Positions 16,672 to 27,010 of a stretch of 64,000 nucleotides of DNA are shown here, one piece after another. Every line of letters starts with the position of its first letter. Within the stretch, counting starts at the first letter, position 1. The notes under the pieces were generated by a model. That model was given only the letters and a program-made list of their open reading frames with translations. It did not search any database and had not been told where the DNA came from. The DNA comes from Massilia sp. WG5. Lineage in GTDB: Bacteria > Pseudomonadota > Gammaproteobacteria > Burkholderiales > Burkholderiaceae_D. The translations under genes and the position numbers were made by a program. The stretch spans positions 1-64,000 of the forward strand of contig NZ_CP012641.2 of NCBI RefSeq assembly GCF_001412595.2, in the 5' to 3' direction.

Positions 16672-17709
16672 ATGACTACTACTACAAAAACCTTGGCCCA
16701 ATTCGACACCGAGCTGGCCGCCATGTCGCTGCGCGGGCAGTGGGTGTACGACGCCATGCTCGAACGCCTGATTGGCGGCCCCAATTCGGCCGGGAAGCCG
16801 CACCTGTGGCGGTGGGATGCGGTCAGCCCGAAACTGATGGAGATGCTCGACGTGATGTCCGAAAGCTTCACGGCGCGCCGCAATGTGTCCTTCATCAACC
16901 CTGCGCCGGAAGTCGGCAGCACCACCCAGACCATCCTGATGGGCATGCAGGTGACCAAACCGGGCGAAACGGCCTGGGCGCACCGCCATCCTATCTCGGC
17001 GCTGCGCTTCGTGATCGAGGGCGACGAGAAGCTGTACACGGTGGTCAACGGCGAACCGCTGGTAATGGAAACCAATGACCTGGTGCTGACGCCGACCTGG
17101 ACCTGGCACGACCATCACAACGAAAGCGATAAGGTCGGCATCTGGCTCGACGTCCTCGATGTGCCGCTGGTCGCCAAGCTGGGACAGATGGCCTACGAGC
17201 CGCTGGGAGAAGTCACGCAGGAGGTGATTCGTCCAGAGCAGTTCCCGAGCGCGCGCGCCAACCCGATCCGCCCGCAATGGGAACAGCCGGCGCGCCAGGT
17301 CGTTCCGTACCGCTATGCCTGGCGCGACGTCGAGCAGCAGCTGCAACGCTTCGCCGCCGTCGCCGGCTGTCCCCACGACGGCATCGCCCTCGAGTATGCC
17401 AACCCGGCCACGGGTGGCCCGACCCTGCCGACCCTGCGCTGCGCGGTGCAAAGCCTGCCGCCAGGCTTTGCCGGCAAACCGAAGCGCAAGACGTCGAGCG
17501 CGGTGTTTTATGTGGTCGAAGGCGAGGGCACCACCATGGTCGGTGACATCGAGCTCAAATGGGGACCGCGCGACGTGTTCTCGATTCCGAGCTGGGCCTG
17601 GTATGAACATCGCAACAACTCGTCGGGTTCGCGCGCGGTACTGTTTTCGGTCACGGACGCGCCGGTGCTCGAGGCGGTTGGCCTGTACCGCGAGGAAGCC
17701 GGCAAATAG
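16672..17709 (+). CDS. Bicupin ring-cleavage dioxygenase (copy B)
   Basis: Identical in translation to 3892-4929: 345 residues, HxH in AWAHRHP, gentisate / 1-hydroxy-2-naphthoate dioxygenase family. Same 50-bp spacing after the hydratase-aldolase gene. Confidence 0.82.
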   Translation: MTTTTKTLAQFDTELAAMSLRGQWVYDAMLERLIGGPNSAGKPHLWRWDAVSPKLMEMLDVMSESFTARRNVSFINPAPEVGSTTQTILMGMQVTKPGETAWAHRHPISALRFVIEGDEKLYTVVNGEPLVMETNDLVLTPTWTWHDHHNESDKVGIWLDVLDVPLVAKLGQMAYEPLGEVTQEVIRPEQFPSARANPIRPQWEQPARQVVPYRYAWRDVEQQLQRFAAVAGCPHDGIALEYANPATGGPTLPTLRCAVQSLPPGFAGKPKRKTSSAVFYVVEGEGTTMVGDIELKWGPRDVFSIPSWAWYEHRNNSSGSRAVLFSVTDAPVLEAVGLYREEAGK

Positions 17710-17752
17710 GGCGGCAAGAATTCAACAAGAAATCAGAAGCACGGAGACAGCC

Positions 17753-18226
17753 ATGTTTGATTTGGAGTTAAGAGCAAGGATTGCGGACTTGTATGCCGCC
17801 TATGCCGAATGCATCTGCGACGGAGACCTCGCGCAGTGGCCGGAATTTTTCCGGGACGACTGCGTGTACCGGATCGTGCCGCGGACCAACCACGAGCGCG
17901 GTCTGCGGATCGGTCCGATGTTCGCCGAGAGCAAGGGCGCACTGGTGGACCGCATCACGGCGATCAAGGAAACCCAGGTGCATGCGGCGCGCGCGCTGAA
18001 CCACAACGTTTCGGGCATCCGCATCGTGTCGGCCGACGGCGCGCTGATCAACAGCCGTTCGATGATCACGGTGTACCAGACCCTGGTCGACGGCACCACG
18101 CGCCTGCTGCTGACGGCGCGCACCTTCGACAAGCTCGACAGCACGGGCGGCGACCTCAAGATCGTCGAGCGCCTGGTGGTGTTCGACTCCGAATTGCTTG
18201 CAGGGGCGTTGGTGTACCCGGTGTAA
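17753..18226 (+). CDS. Rieske oxygenase small subunit, NagH-like (copy B)
   Basis: Identical in translation to 4973-5446: 157-residue beta subunit placed before its large subunit. Confidence 0.8.
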   Translation: MFDLELRARIADLYAAYAECICDGDLAQWPEFFRDDCVYRIVPRTNHERGLRIGPMFAESKGALVDRITAIKETQVHAARALNHNVSGIRIVSADGALINSRSMITVYQTLVDGTTRLLLTARTFDKLDSTGGDLKIVERLVVFDSELLAGALVYPV

Positions 18227-18301
18227 GCCGGCAACCAGCCAGTGCCCGAACGCCTGCCGGCGCGACCGGCAATGACAAACCGAATCAATGGAGTAGCCGC
18301 G

Positions 18302-19567
18302 ATGGACATGCATGCAACTGATACTGAACTGAACCCACACAAGAAATGGCCGCGGGAAGATTGCTCGCGCGTGCCGTTGTGGGTCTATACGGACAAGGAC
18401 AATTACCGCAGCGAACTCGAGCGCATTTTCTACGGGCCGTTCTGGCACTTTGTCGGTATCGATACCGAAGTGCCGAACACGGGCGATTTCAAGCGCGCGA
18501 CGATCGGCGAACGGACGGTCTTGATGACGCGTACCGAGACTGGTGAGATCAGCGTGCTGCAGAATAATTGCGCGCACCGTGGCGTGGAACTGTGCCAGGC
18601 GAAATTTGGCCACCAGAAGGAAATCATGTGTCCGTACCATCAATGGACTTATGACCTGAAGGGGGAACTGATGGGCGTGCCTTTCCGGCGCGGCATCAAG
18701 GGCAAGGGCGGCTTCCCGGCCGACTTCGACATGAAGGAGCACGGCCTGCGGGTGCTGAAAGTAGAAAACATCAACGGTGCCGTGTTCGCTTCGTTCGACC
18801 ACAGCGTCCCGCCGATGGAAGAGTATCTTGGCGACGAAAATTATTTCTATCTCAAGCGTATCTTCAATGGCCGCAAGGTCAAGGTGCTTGGCTATCAGCG
18901 CCAACGCATTAAGGGCGATTGGAAACTGTACATGGAGAACATCAAGGATCCCTACCATGCGTCCTTGCTGCACGTATTCCTGATCAGCTTCGGCCTGTAC
19001 CGGATTGACCAGAAGGGCGTCACCATCACCGACGAGCGCACCCGTTCGCACAACGTGTTCGCATCGGTCCGGAATACCGGCGAAGCCACCGGCACGATGG
19101 AAATGAAATCCTATCGTCCGGACTACACGCTCAACGACATGCGACTGGTCAAGGCGGCGCCGGAGTACAACGACGAAATCACGATCCAGATCCAGACCAT
19201 CTTTCCTGACCTGGTCTTGCAACAACAGGACAACAGCCTGCAGCTGCGCTATGTCATCCCTATGGGGCCGAACGAGTTCGAGCTGCTGTGGACCTACTTC
19301 GGCTACGAGGATGACGACGAGGAAACCACTATGCGCCGCTTACGCCAGGCCAACCTGACCGGTCCGTCCGGTTTCGTGTCGGTTGACGATACCGAGGTGC
19401 TGGAGTACTCCTGCGCCGGCATCCAGGCCAACCCGGGCAACACCGCGGTGCTGGAACTGGGCGGCAGGGGGGCGGCGCCGCCGGAGGACGGCAACATGGT
19501 GACCGAGGGGCCGATCCGCGGTTTCTATGAGTACTACCGCACCATCATGTACGGGGACCAGGACTGA
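18302..19567 (+). CDS. Rieske oxygenase large subunit, NagG-like (copy B)
   Basis: Identical in translation to 5522-6787: 421 residues with Rieske ligands C90, H92, C110 and H113 and the iron site in DPYHASLLH. Confidence 0.85.
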   Translation: MDMHATDTELNPHKKWPREDCSRVPLWVYTDKDNYRSELERIFYGPFWHFVGIDTEVPNTGDFKRATIGERTVLMTRTETGEISVLQNNCAHRGVELCQAKFGHQKEIMCPYHQWTYDLKGELMGVPFRRGIKGKGGFPADFDMKEHGLRVLKVENINGAVFASFDHSVPPMEEYLGDENYFYLKRIFNGRKVKVLGYQRQRIKGDWKLYMENIKDPYHASLLHVFLISFGLYRIDQKGVTITDERTRSHNVFASVRNTGEATGTMEMKSYRPDYTLNDMRLVKAAPEYNDEITIQIQTIFPDLVLQQQDNSLQLRYVIPMGPNEFELLWTYFGYEDDDEETTMRRLRQANLTGPSGFVSVDDTEVLEYSCAGIQANPGNTAVLELGGRGAAPPEDGNMVTEGPIRGFYEYYRTIMYGDQD

Positions 19568-19574
19568 AGGCTGC

Positions 19575-19608
19575 CTGCGCCGGAAGCGGCTGATCCGGCG
19601 CAGCATTT
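19575..19608 (+). terminator. Hairpin terminator (copy B)
   Basis: Same 10-bp perfect stem and 9-nt loop as at 6795-6828, followed by CATTTT. Confidence 0.6.
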
Positions 19609-19771
19609 TCCATGGACATAGGTGTGACGCTGGCCGCTTGGCCAGCGGCGTCCCCGCACGCCGTTCGGACGCCATGTCCGCGGCTGAGGACAGGCCGTCG
19701 AGCCGCCGGATTGCGATGTAGCGCACCTGTGGTTCCAATTACGAATTTCACGTGTATCGAACGTAAACCGG

Positions 19772-19818
19772 TAGACACCGGTTGGCGCGGCATCTATACT
19801 TTTGCTTAGGGGTCTAAG
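19772..19818 (+). promoter_or_regulatory. ophA2 promoter with CTTAG-N4-CTAAG operator (copy B)
   Basis: Same arrangement as at 6992-7038: -35 TAGACA (19772-19777), 17-bp spacer, -10 TATACT (19795-19800), palindrome CTTAG-GGGT-CTAAG at 19805-19818 over the expected start point. Because the operator is also duplicated, the amplification raises operator dosage as well as gene dosage. Confidence 0.65.
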
Positions 19819-19898
19819 TTTTTTTATTGTGCGGTAAAAGTAATCCGGCCGCTGCATGCAGGAGCCAGGCAGCGGTTGAACAACTAGGGAGGTCTGCG

Positions 19899-21215
19899 GT
19901 GATAAGCAAAGAAGAGAACGAGCTGCTGTGCCGGGTGGAAGGCGATGCGCCGATGGGGCAGCTGATGCGCCGCCACTGGCAACCGGTATGCCTGATCGAA
20001 GAAGTGAGTGAGGCGGACGGTACGCCGGTCAAGGCGCGCATGTTCGGCCAGGACCTGGTCGTGTTCCGCGATACCCAGGGCCGGGTCGGCGTCATGGACG
20101 AATATTGCCCACACCGCGGCGCCTCACTGGTACTCGGGCGCAACGAGGGCAACGGCCTGCGCTGCCTCTATCACGGCTGGAAGATGGACGTGGAAGGCAA
20201 CGTCGTCGAGATGGCATCGGAGCCGGCCTCCAGCTGCATGGCCGCCAAAGTCAAGCATCGCGCCTATCCGGTCAGAGAATGGGGCGGCTGCGTCTGGGCC
20301 TACCTCGGTCCTGCCGAGACGATGCCCGAGTTCACGCCACCGCCCTGGGCGCCGACCGCCGAAGTCCGGGTCAGCATCGCCAAGGCCATCATTCCCTGCA
20401 ACTGGGCGCAGATCCTGGAGGGCGCGATCGACTCGGCGCACAGTTCGAGCCTGCATTCGTCGGACATGGTGCCGGCCCGGGTCCAGGGCGCCGAAGCCAA
20501 CGACAAGGCCTGGCTGCGGCCTTCCACCGACAAGGCGCCACGGCTGCAAGTGCAGCGCACCTCCTATGGCTTCCGCTATGCGGCGCTGCGGCGCCCGATC
20601 AGCAATGCGGCGACGCACGATTATGTGCGCTCGACGGTGTTCGTCGCACCGGCCACCGCGCTGATCCCGCCCAACAATCTGTACAACGTGGCCAACATCA
20701 ATGTGCCGGTGGACGACACCAACACGGCGTTCTATTTCATCGCCTGGGGCCACCCGGCCAAGACCCCGGAGACCGAAACGTGGCGCAAGTTCCTCGGCCA
20801 GCGCCTGGGCGTCGACCTCGACCAGCACTACAAGCCGTTGCGTAACGTCCACAACATGTTCTGGCAGGACCGGCAAGCCATGAAAGCAGGGAACTTCACC
20901 GGGATCACGGGCTTCCCGAACCAGGATATTGCGATGTGGGTGACGATGAGCCCGATAGCGAACCGCAGTGCGGACCGCCTCGGCGCCAGCGACCTCGCCG
21001 TCGTCGAGTTCCGGCGCCAGATGATCGAGGCGGTGCGCGCATTCCAGGACGGGCAGCCTGCGATCGGTTGCGCCGACAGCGCGGTCGGGCCCGGGGTCTG
21101 TGCCTACCAGGCGATCATCCCCAAGAGCGTCGACTGGCGCTCGTACGAAACGAGCTATGTGTGGGACGAGCCGCAGGCGGCAGCGCTGGATGGCAGCTAC
21201 CAGACGACGGCTTGA
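19899..21215 (+). CDS. ophA2: Phthalate 4,5-dioxygenase, oxygenase component (copy B)
   Basis: Identical in translation to 7119-8435: 438 residues from the GTG start, Rieske ligands C70/H72/C89/H92. First gene of the second phthalate operon. Confidence 0.88.
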   Translation: MISKEENELLCRVEGDAPMGQLMRRHWQPVCLIEEVSEADGTPVKARMFGQDLVVFRDTQGRVGVMDEYCPHRGASLVLGRNEGNGLRCLYHGWKMDVEGNVVEMASEPASSCMAAKVKHRAYPVREWGGCVWAYLGPAETMPEFTPPPWAPTAEVRVSIAKAIIPCNWAQILEGAIDSAHSSSLHSSDMVPARVQGAEANDKAWLRPSTDKAPRLQVQRTSYGFRYAALRRPISNAATHDYVRSTVFVAPATALIPPNNLYNVANINVPVDDTNTAFYFIAWGHPAKTPETETWRKFLGQRLGVDLDQHYKPLRNVHNMFWQDRQAMKAGNFTGITGFPNQDIAMWVTMSPIANRSADRLGASDLAVVEFRRQMIEAVRAFQDGQPAIGCADSAVGPGVCAYQAIIPKSVDWRSYETSYVWDEPQAAALDGSYQTTA

Positions 21216-21243
21216 GCCGCGGATAACGATTCAGGAGACAAAC

Positions 21244-22233
21244 TTGTCCAAGCTTCAACTTTCAATCGCGATGGGAGACTATGACCGGACCCGTGGGCTG
21301 CTCGACGGCAGCGTGCAGATCGATGGCGTCGATCCGGTCTGCATGACGCTTTCGCCGGAAGAGATTTTCTTCCGGGCTTTCCGCAATGCCGAGTTTGACA
21401 TCAGCGAACTGTCCTTTTCCAGCTACCTGGTCAAGGCCTCGAAGGGCGTGAGCCCGTACGTGGCGATACCGGTATTCCTGTCGCGTGCGTTCCGCCATAC
21501 CTCGATCTATGTGCGCACCGATCGCATCCGCAAGCCCGAAGACCTGAAAGGCTGCCGCATTGGGGTACCCGAATATCAGCTGACCGCCAACGTGTGGGCG
21601 CGCTCGATCCTGCAGGACGATTACGGCGTGCGGCCGGAGGATGTGACCTGGGTGCGCGGCGGCATCGACGAGCCGGGCCGTCCCGAAAAAATCAAGCTTG
21701 CGCTGCCACCTGAGGTGCGGATGGAGAGTGCGCCGGAAGGCGACACGATCTCTGCAATGCTCGACCGCGGGGATATCGACGCGTTCATCGCGCCGCGCCC
21801 GCCTGGCGGCGCGGCCGCTAATAATCCCGATGTCGGCTGGCTGTTTGCCGATCCGACCGCCACCGCCAAGGACTACTACAAGCGCACCGGGATTTTTCCG
21901 ATCATGCACGTGGTCGGCATCCGCAACGAACTGGCGGCACAGCATCCATGGTTGCCGGGCGCCGTGCTGAAGGCGTTCGAGCAGGCCAAGTCGGCCGCGC
22001 TCGCCAGGCTGGGCGACACCTCGGCCACCAAGGTGACGCTGCCGTTCGTGGAAGAGCAGTTGAAGGCGGCGCGCGAGTCTATGGGACAGGATTACTGGTC
22101 GTACGGCGTGGCTAACAACCGGCCGACCCTGGAGGCATTCGTGCGCCACCATCATTCCCAGGGGTTGTCGGCGCGCCGGATGTCGGTCAACGAAATCTTC
22201 CACCCCGGCAGCTACGAGTCCTTCAAGATATGA
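21244..22233 (+). CDS. ophC: 4,5-dihydroxyphthalate decarboxylase (copy B)
   Basis: Identical in translation to 8464-9453: 329 residues from a TTG start with AGGAGA upstream. It forms protocatechuate from 4,5-dihydroxyphthalate. Confidence 0.9.
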   Translation: MSKLQLSIAMGDYDRTRGLLDGSVQIDGVDPVCMTLSPEEIFFRAFRNAEFDISELSFSSYLVKASKGVSPYVAIPVFLSRAFRHTSIYVRTDRIRKPEDLKGCRIGVPEYQLTANVWARSILQDDYGVRPEDVTWVRGGIDEPGRPEKIKLALPPEVRMESAPEGDTISAMLDRGDIDAFIAPRPPGGAAANNPDVGWLFADPTATAKDYYKRTGIFPIMHVVGIRNELAAQHPWLPGAVLKAFEQAKSAALARLGDTSATKVTLPFVEEQLKAARESMGQDYWSYGVANNRPTLEAFVRHHHSQGLSARRMSVNEIFHPGSYESFKI

Positions 22234-23081
22234 TCGATGCACAGGCAACGGTTTCCATGACAGACCTGCTCAGTTCGTTCGGCAGCAGCAACCTGGCCGG
22301 ACTTGCCATCGTGGCCGGCGTCGCCGCCGCGTTCGTGGCGGGCGGCATCGTCAAGGGCATCCTCGGCGTGGGGCTGCCGCTGGTCATGGTGCCGGCTCTG
22401 TCACTGGTGATGCCGACCCCGCAGGCCATCAGCTTGCTGGCGATACCGGTGCTCGCGGCCAACCTGTGGCAGGCGATCGATAGCGGTGTCGCAATCGGCA
22501 GGCTGCGCCGCTTTTTCCCGCTGCTGGTGGCGCTGGTAGGAGCGACCCTGGTGACGGTCCCGCTGGCGCTGGCCATGCCCTCGGGCATGCTGACCTTGAT
22601 GGTGGCGCTGGCGGTGTTGCTGGCGGCACTGTCGATGGCGTTCCGGCCGCAATTCGATATTCCAGCGCGCCGTCAACGGCTGGCTGGCGTCGCCGTCGGG
22701 GCATTGGCGGGCGTGGTCGGTGGCGTTTCTTCGCTCACCGGACCGGTCGTGATCGCCTATCTGTCGGCGCTGAAACTCGAGCGCGAGGATTTCATCGGCT
22801 GCATCAGCGTGATTTACCTGTTCAGCGCCATCCCGCTGTACGCGTCGCTGGCGGCCCATGGCCGGCTGGGTGCGAGTGAACTGGCGGTGTCGCTGGTCGG
22901 CCTGCTCCCGATGGCGTGCGGACTGTTGATCGGCAAATGGTTGCGCGGTTTTTTCAGCGAGTTGTGGTTTCGGAGAACCATCCTTGCTTTCCTGGCTGTC
23001 AGCGCAGCCGCCTTGCTGTTGCAGGCGACTGAGCTGACCCATGCGCCCCCCAGCGCGAATTTCAAATTCTGGAATAAATGA
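22230..23081 (+). CDS. TSUP (TauE/SafE) family membrane transporter (copy B)
   Basis: Identical in translation to 9450-10301: 283-residue membrane protein coupled by 4-bp overlaps to ophC and nadC. Putative aromatic-acid transporter by context. Confidence 0.85.
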   Translation: MIDAQATVSMTDLLSSFGSSNLAGLAIVAGVAAAFVAGGIVKGILGVGLPLVMVPALSLVMPTPQAISLLAIPVLAANLWQAIDSGVAIGRLRRFFPLLVALVGATLVTVPLALAMPSGMLTLMVALAVLLAALSMAFRPQFDIPARRQRLAGVAVGALAGVVGGVSSLTGPVVIAYLSALKLEREDFIGCISVIYLFSAIPLYASLAAHGRLGASELAVSLVGLLPMACGLLIGKWLRGFFSELWFRRTILAFLAVSAAALLLQATELTHAPPSANFKFWNK

Positions 23082-23941
23082 TGTTTGATCATAATGAGAC
23101 ACTCGAAGAGGCGCGCAAGCGCAATGTCCGCGACGCCCTGCTGGAAGACTTGGGACGCGGCGACTGGACCGCACAGCTGGTGCCGGCAGACCAGCTGATG
23201 ACGGCGCAGGTGGTGGCCAAGCAAGCCGCGGTGGTGTGCGGCCAGCCATGGTTCGAGGACTGCGTTCATGCGCTCGACCCGGGCGCCACGGTCGACTGGC
23301 TCTGTGCCGAGGGCGCCAGCGTCGCCGCCGGGACCACTCTGTGCCGGATCGGCGGCAATGCGCGCGCCATCCTCAGCGCCGAGCGCTCGGCACTGAACTT
23401 CCTGCAGATGCTGTCGGCGGTGGCGACCCGGGCCCGTGGCTACGCGGACGTGATCGCCGGGGTGTCGCCGAACCCGAACGGTTGCGTGGTGCTCGATACC
23501 CGCAAGACTTTGCCCGGATTGCGCCAGGCGCAGAAATATGCGGTGCGGATCGGCGGCGGCGCCAACCACCGGATGGCGCTGTGGGACGGGATCCTGATCA
23601 AGGAAAATCATATCGCCGCAGCCGGCGGCATTGCCGCGGCGCTTGCCGCGGCGCGTGCGCTCGACGCCAGCGTCCCGATCCAGATCGAGGTGGAAAGCCT
23701 GGACGAGCTGGAACAGGCCCTGGCCGCAGGCGCGACCAGCGTCCTGCTCGACGATTTCGAGCTGGAGGACATGCACCGCGCCTACGCCCTGAATGCCGGG
23801 CGCGCGTTGCTCGAAGTGTCCGGCGGGGTGAGCCTGGAGACGCTGCGCGCGATTGCCGCCACCGGCGTCGACCGCATATCGAGCGGCAAACTGACCAAGG
23901 ACGTCAGCGCCATCGACCTGTCGCTACGGGTGCTCCAATGA
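23078..23941 (+). CDS. nadC: Quinolinate phosphoribosyltransferase (copy B)
   Basis: Identical in translation to 10298-11161: 287 residues with the DTRKTLPGLR active-site block. Duplicating this gene along with the dioxygenase keeps NAD synthesis capacity in step with phthalate flux. Confidence 0.9.
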   Translation: MMFDHNETLEEARKRNVRDALLEDLGRGDWTAQLVPADQLMTAQVVAKQAAVVCGQPWFEDCVHALDPGATVDWLCAEGASVAAGTTLCRIGGNARAILSAERSALNFLQMLSAVATRARGYADVIAGVSPNPNGCVVLDTRKTLPGLRQAQKYAVRIGGGANHRMALWDGILIKENHIAAAGGIAAALAAARALDASVPIQIEVESLDELEQALAAGATSVLLDDFELEDMHRAYALNAGRALLEVSGGVSLETLRAIAATGVDRISSGKLTKDVSAIDLSLRVLQ

Positions 23942-24948
23942 GCCTGATCGATGCCCACAAGGCCGCTCCCCAAGCACCTATGGAAGGCCCGGCAACCCCT
24001 GATGGAATGACACCGCTGCGTATCGCGCACGTGCGCGACGTGGCGGAGGGTATCCGCAGCTTCGAGCTGGTCCACCCCGATGGCGCGCAGCTGCCGGTCT
24101 TTACGCCCGGTTCGCACATCAAGATCCGGGTGCCGAACGGCGCCATCCGCAAGTACTCGCTGTGCAACGACCCGGCCGAGCGCGGCCGCTACGTCATCGC
24201 CGTCAAGCGCGACGAGCGCGGGCAGGGCGGCTCGATCAGCCTGGTCGACGACGCCAGGGTCGGGGACACCTTGCTGGCCTCGGTGCCCGAGAACGCATTT
24301 CCGTTCGTGGAAACCGCCCCATCCTATATTTTCATCGCCGGCGGGATCGGCATCACGCCGATCATGTCGATGATCGCCTCCATGGGCGAGCTGCCTGCCG
24401 CGCCCTGGAAACTGTACTATTTCACGCGCTCGCCCGAAACCACCGCGTTCCTGGAGGAACTGAACGCACCGGAACTGCGCGGACGTGTCCATGTGCACCA
24501 CGACCATGGCGACCCGGCGGCGTCGTTCGACCTGTGGCCGGTGCTGGAACGGTCGAGCGGGGCCCATGTGTACTGCTGCGGCCCGCAGGGCCTGATGGAC
24601 GCGGTGCGCGACATGTCCGGCCATTGGCCGCATTCGAACATTCACTTCGAAAGCTTCGCCGACGGCAGCCGGCCACGGCCCGACGACACGCCGTTCGTGG
24701 TGCAGCTGGCAAAATCCGGCCGCAGCCTCGAGGTACCGGTCGGCAAATCGATCCTCGACGTGCTACGCGAAAGTGGCTGCGACGTGGCGTCGTCATGCGA
24801 AAGCGGCACCTGCGGCTCGTGCCGCACCGGCTTGCTGGCGGGCGAAGCGGATCATCGCGACATGGTGTTGATGCCCGAGGAAATGGAGTCGCAGATCATG
24901 GTGTGCGTGTCGCGCGCCAGGTCGGCCGAACTGGTGCTGGACCTGTGA
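23938..24948 (+). CDS. ophA1: Phthalate dioxygenase reductase (copy B)
   Basis: Identical in translation to 11158-12168: 336 residues, FMN and NAD domains followed by the C-terminal [2Fe-2S] ferredoxin with CESGTCGSC. Confidence 0.9.
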   Translation: MSLIDAHKAAPQAPMEGPATPDGMTPLRIAHVRDVAEGIRSFELVHPDGAQLPVFTPGSHIKIRVPNGAIRKYSLCNDPAERGRYVIAVKRDERGQGGSISLVDDARVGDTLLASVPENAFPFVETAPSYIFIAGGIGITPIMSMIASMGELPAAPWKLYYFTRSPETTAFLEELNAPELRGRVHVHHDHGDPAASFDLWPVLERSSGAHVYCCGPQGLMDAVRDMSGHWPHSNIHFESFADGSRPRPDDTPFVVQLAKSGRSLEVPVGKSILDVLRESGCDVASSCESGTCGSCRTGLLAGEADHRDMVLMPEEMESQIMVCVSRARSAELVLDL

Positions 24949-24950
24949 TC

Positions 24951-26150
24951 ATGGGACAACGCCGACTCCGCCTGGGAGTGGCCGGCCTTGGCCGTGCCTT
25001 CACGCTGATGTTGCCGACCCTGGGCGCCGATCCCCGCATCGAGCTGGTCGCGGCGTGCGACCCGCGCGCGGCGGCACGCGCGCAGTTCGCGCGCGACTTC
25101 TCGGCGCCGGTCTACGAAAGCGTGGAACAGCTCGCTGCCGACCCGTCGCTAGACGCGATCTATGTCGCAAGCCCGCACCAGTTCCATGCTGAACACACCA
25201 GTATTGCCGCTTCGCATGGGAAACATGTACTGGTCGAAAAGCCGATGGCGTTGAGCATGGCCGAGTGCGACGACATGATCGAGGCATGCCGGGCGGCGGG
25301 CGTGCACCTGATCGTCGGTCATTGCCACAGTTTCGACTCGCCCTATCTGGCGGCGCGCGCGATCATCGACAGCGGCGAACTCGGCAAAGTCAAGATGATT
25401 CAGGCGCTCAATTACACCGACTTTCTGTACCGCCCGCGGCGTCCGGAAGAGCTCGATACCGATGCCGGCGGTGGCGTCGTGTTCAGCCAGGCAGCGCACC
25501 AGGTGGACGTGGTGCGTCTGCTGGCAGGCAGCCGCGCCACGCACGTTCGCGCCACCATGGGGGCCTGGGATCCGGCGCGGCCTACCGAGGGCGCCTACGC
25601 GGCGATGTTGTGGTTCGACGATGGTGTGTTCGCCTCGCTGGTTTACAGCGGATTCGGCCATTTCGATTCGGACGAGTGGTGCGGCTGGACGGGAGAAATG
25701 GGCGCGCCCAAGGAGGTCGACGAGTATGGCGGCGCGCGGCGCCGTCTAGCGGCCATCGAGTCGCCGCAGGAAGAGGCCCGGCTGAAGGCGGCCGCTACCT
25801 ATGGCGGCCCGGCCTATCGGGCGCCGGCCAAGCCCGGCGCGGACGCCGCCCCGTTCCAGCACCAGCATTTCGGGCCGATTGTCGTTGCCTGCGAGCGCGG
25901 GGATATGCGGCCGATGCCCGACGCCGTGGTGGTGTACGGCGACGCCGTGCGCGAGCGACGCGCGCTGGCGCCTCCGGCCGTGCCGCGCTTCGAAGTCATC
26001 GACGAGCTGTACGCGGCGGTAGTGCACGGAACGGCACCGCTCCACAGTGGGCTTTGGGCCAAGGCAACGCTGGAAATCTGCCTGGCGCTGCTGGAGTCGG
26101 ACCGCGAAAAGCGCGACGTGAAGCTCGAGCACCAGGTGGGACGAGGATAA
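24951..26150 (+). CDS. ophB: Phthalate 4,5-cis-dihydrodiol dehydrogenase (copy B)
   Basis: Identical in translation to 12171-13370: 399-residue Gfo/Idh/MocA dehydrogenase, ending 17 bp before the third IS6 copy. Confidence 0.87.
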   Translation: MGQRRLRLGVAGLGRAFTLMLPTLGADPRIELVAACDPRAAARAQFARDFSAPVYESVEQLAADPSLDAIYVASPHQFHAEHTSIAASHGKHVLVEKPMALSMAECDDMIEACRAAGVHLIVGHCHSFDSPYLAARAIIDSGELGKVKMIQALNYTDFLYRPRRPEELDTDAGGGVVFSQAAHQVDVVRLLAGSRATHVRATMGAWDPARPTEGAYAAMLWFDDGVFASLVYSGFGHFDSDEWCGWTGEMGAPKEVDEYGGARRRLAAIESPQEEARLKAAATYGGPAYRAPAKPGADAAPFQHQHFGPIVVACERGDMRPMPDAVVVYGDAVRERRALAPPAVPRFEVIDELYAAVVHGTAPLHSGLWAKATLEICLALLESDREKRDVKLEHQVGRG

Positions 26151-26167
26151 AGCACGCGGTACAACGG

Positions 26168-27008
26168 GGCATTGTCAAGTTGCTGAGCCGACGAGACGAG
26201 TTTCGGAATCCGGAGCGAAATGGCCGCGCGCTCGGATAACAAATGTCCCAGGTTATGCGTTCTTCGCTACATCGGTGACCTCATTCCAGAGAGAAAACGC
26301 TTGAGTACGCACGTGCCGGTACTGCTGCGCCGACAGGCGGTTGCGCTGGCATCGGAAGACGTTGTTGATCGGCCCATGCGCGGATAGAAAACGCTGCGCG
26401 TGCCTCGGTGACTTGTAGCGGCGCATCTGCCGTTCTCGCTGGCGCGTCGGTTGGTGCGATAGCTCGGCCCGGTTGTTCAAACCCTTGTGCTGGCGATGCT
26501 CTACGCCCGGCATGATCTGAGCCTTAGCGGCCGCATAACTCTTGAGCTTGTCAGTAATCAGAACCCGCGGCACGTAGCGCAAGCCCTTGAGAAGCTTGCG
26601 AAAGAACCGCTTGGCCGCCTGCCGGTCACGCCTGCTCTGCACGAGGACATCCAGGACATGGCCGTCCTGGTCAACTGCACGCCAGAGGTAATGATGTTTT
26701 CCCTTGATCGTCAGCACGACCTCGTCGAGGTGCCATTTGTCGCCCCGTCGTGGCTGACGTCGGCGCAGCTCAGCAGCGTATTGCTGGCCGAACCGCAGAG
26801 TCCATTGGCGAATCGTCTCGTAAGTCACGACGATACCCCGGCTTGCCATCAATTCCTCGATGTCGCGAAAGCTCAGCGAGAACCGGAAGTAGAGCCACAC
26901 CACATGGCTGATGATCTCCCGAGGGTAGCGGAAACCGCGGTAAAGTTGAGAACCTGTCATCTCATCATTTTATCGAGGCGCGGCCGGCTGTGGCAAATTG
27001 ACAATGCC
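26168..27008 (-). mobile_element. IS6-family insertion sequence, copy 3
   Basis: The right-hand copy of the array. The shared sequence stops at 27008 (ACAATGCC), after which an IS481 fragment begins, fixing the IS boundary to the base. Its right neighbour differs from the livG junction seen beside copies 1 and 2. Confidence 0.9.
26253..26960 (-). CDS. tnp: IS6-family transposase, copy 3
   Basis: Translation identical to the transposases at 693 and 13473. All three look intact, so each copy could drive further rearrangement. Confidence 0.93.
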   Translation of the reverse strand: MTGSQLYRGFRYPREIISHVVWLYFRFSLSFRDIEELMASRGIVVTYETIRQWTLRFGQQYAAELRRRQPRRGDKWHLDEVVLTIKGKHHYLWRAVDQDGHVLDVLVQSRRDRQAAKRFFRKLLKGLRYVPRVLITDKLKSYAAAKAQIMPGVEHRQHKGLNNRAELSHQPTRQRERQMRRYKSPRHAQRFLSAHGPINNVFRCQRNRLSAQQYRHVRTQAFSLWNEVTDVAKNA

Positions 27009-27010
27009 AT

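Larger units (their letters stand above)
608..27008. repeat. Tandem array: IS6 - cargo - IS6 - cargo - IS6 (period 12,780 bp)
   Basis: Three 841-bp IS6-family copies (608-1448, 13388-14228, 26168-27008) lie in the same orientation and separate two 11,939-bp cargo blocks (1449-13387 and 14229-26167). Every open reading frame in block A recurs in block B exactly 12,780 bp later with the same translation, and I noticed no base differences in the lines compared. This is the arrangement made when an IS6/IS26-type translocatable unit (one IS plus cargo) is added next to an existing copy or amplified by recombination between IS copies. The bases outside the array (left CGCCGTGC, right ATCTGAAG) are not a target duplication, so the outer junctions were not made by one simple insertion or were later altered by deletion. 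An assembly artefact cannot be excluded from sequence alone. Confidence 0.9.

Noticed and set aside
608..27008. Simple composite transposon with one target duplication
   Set aside because: The 8 bp on the two outer sides do not match, and three IS copies with identical cargo fit translocatable-unit duplication better.
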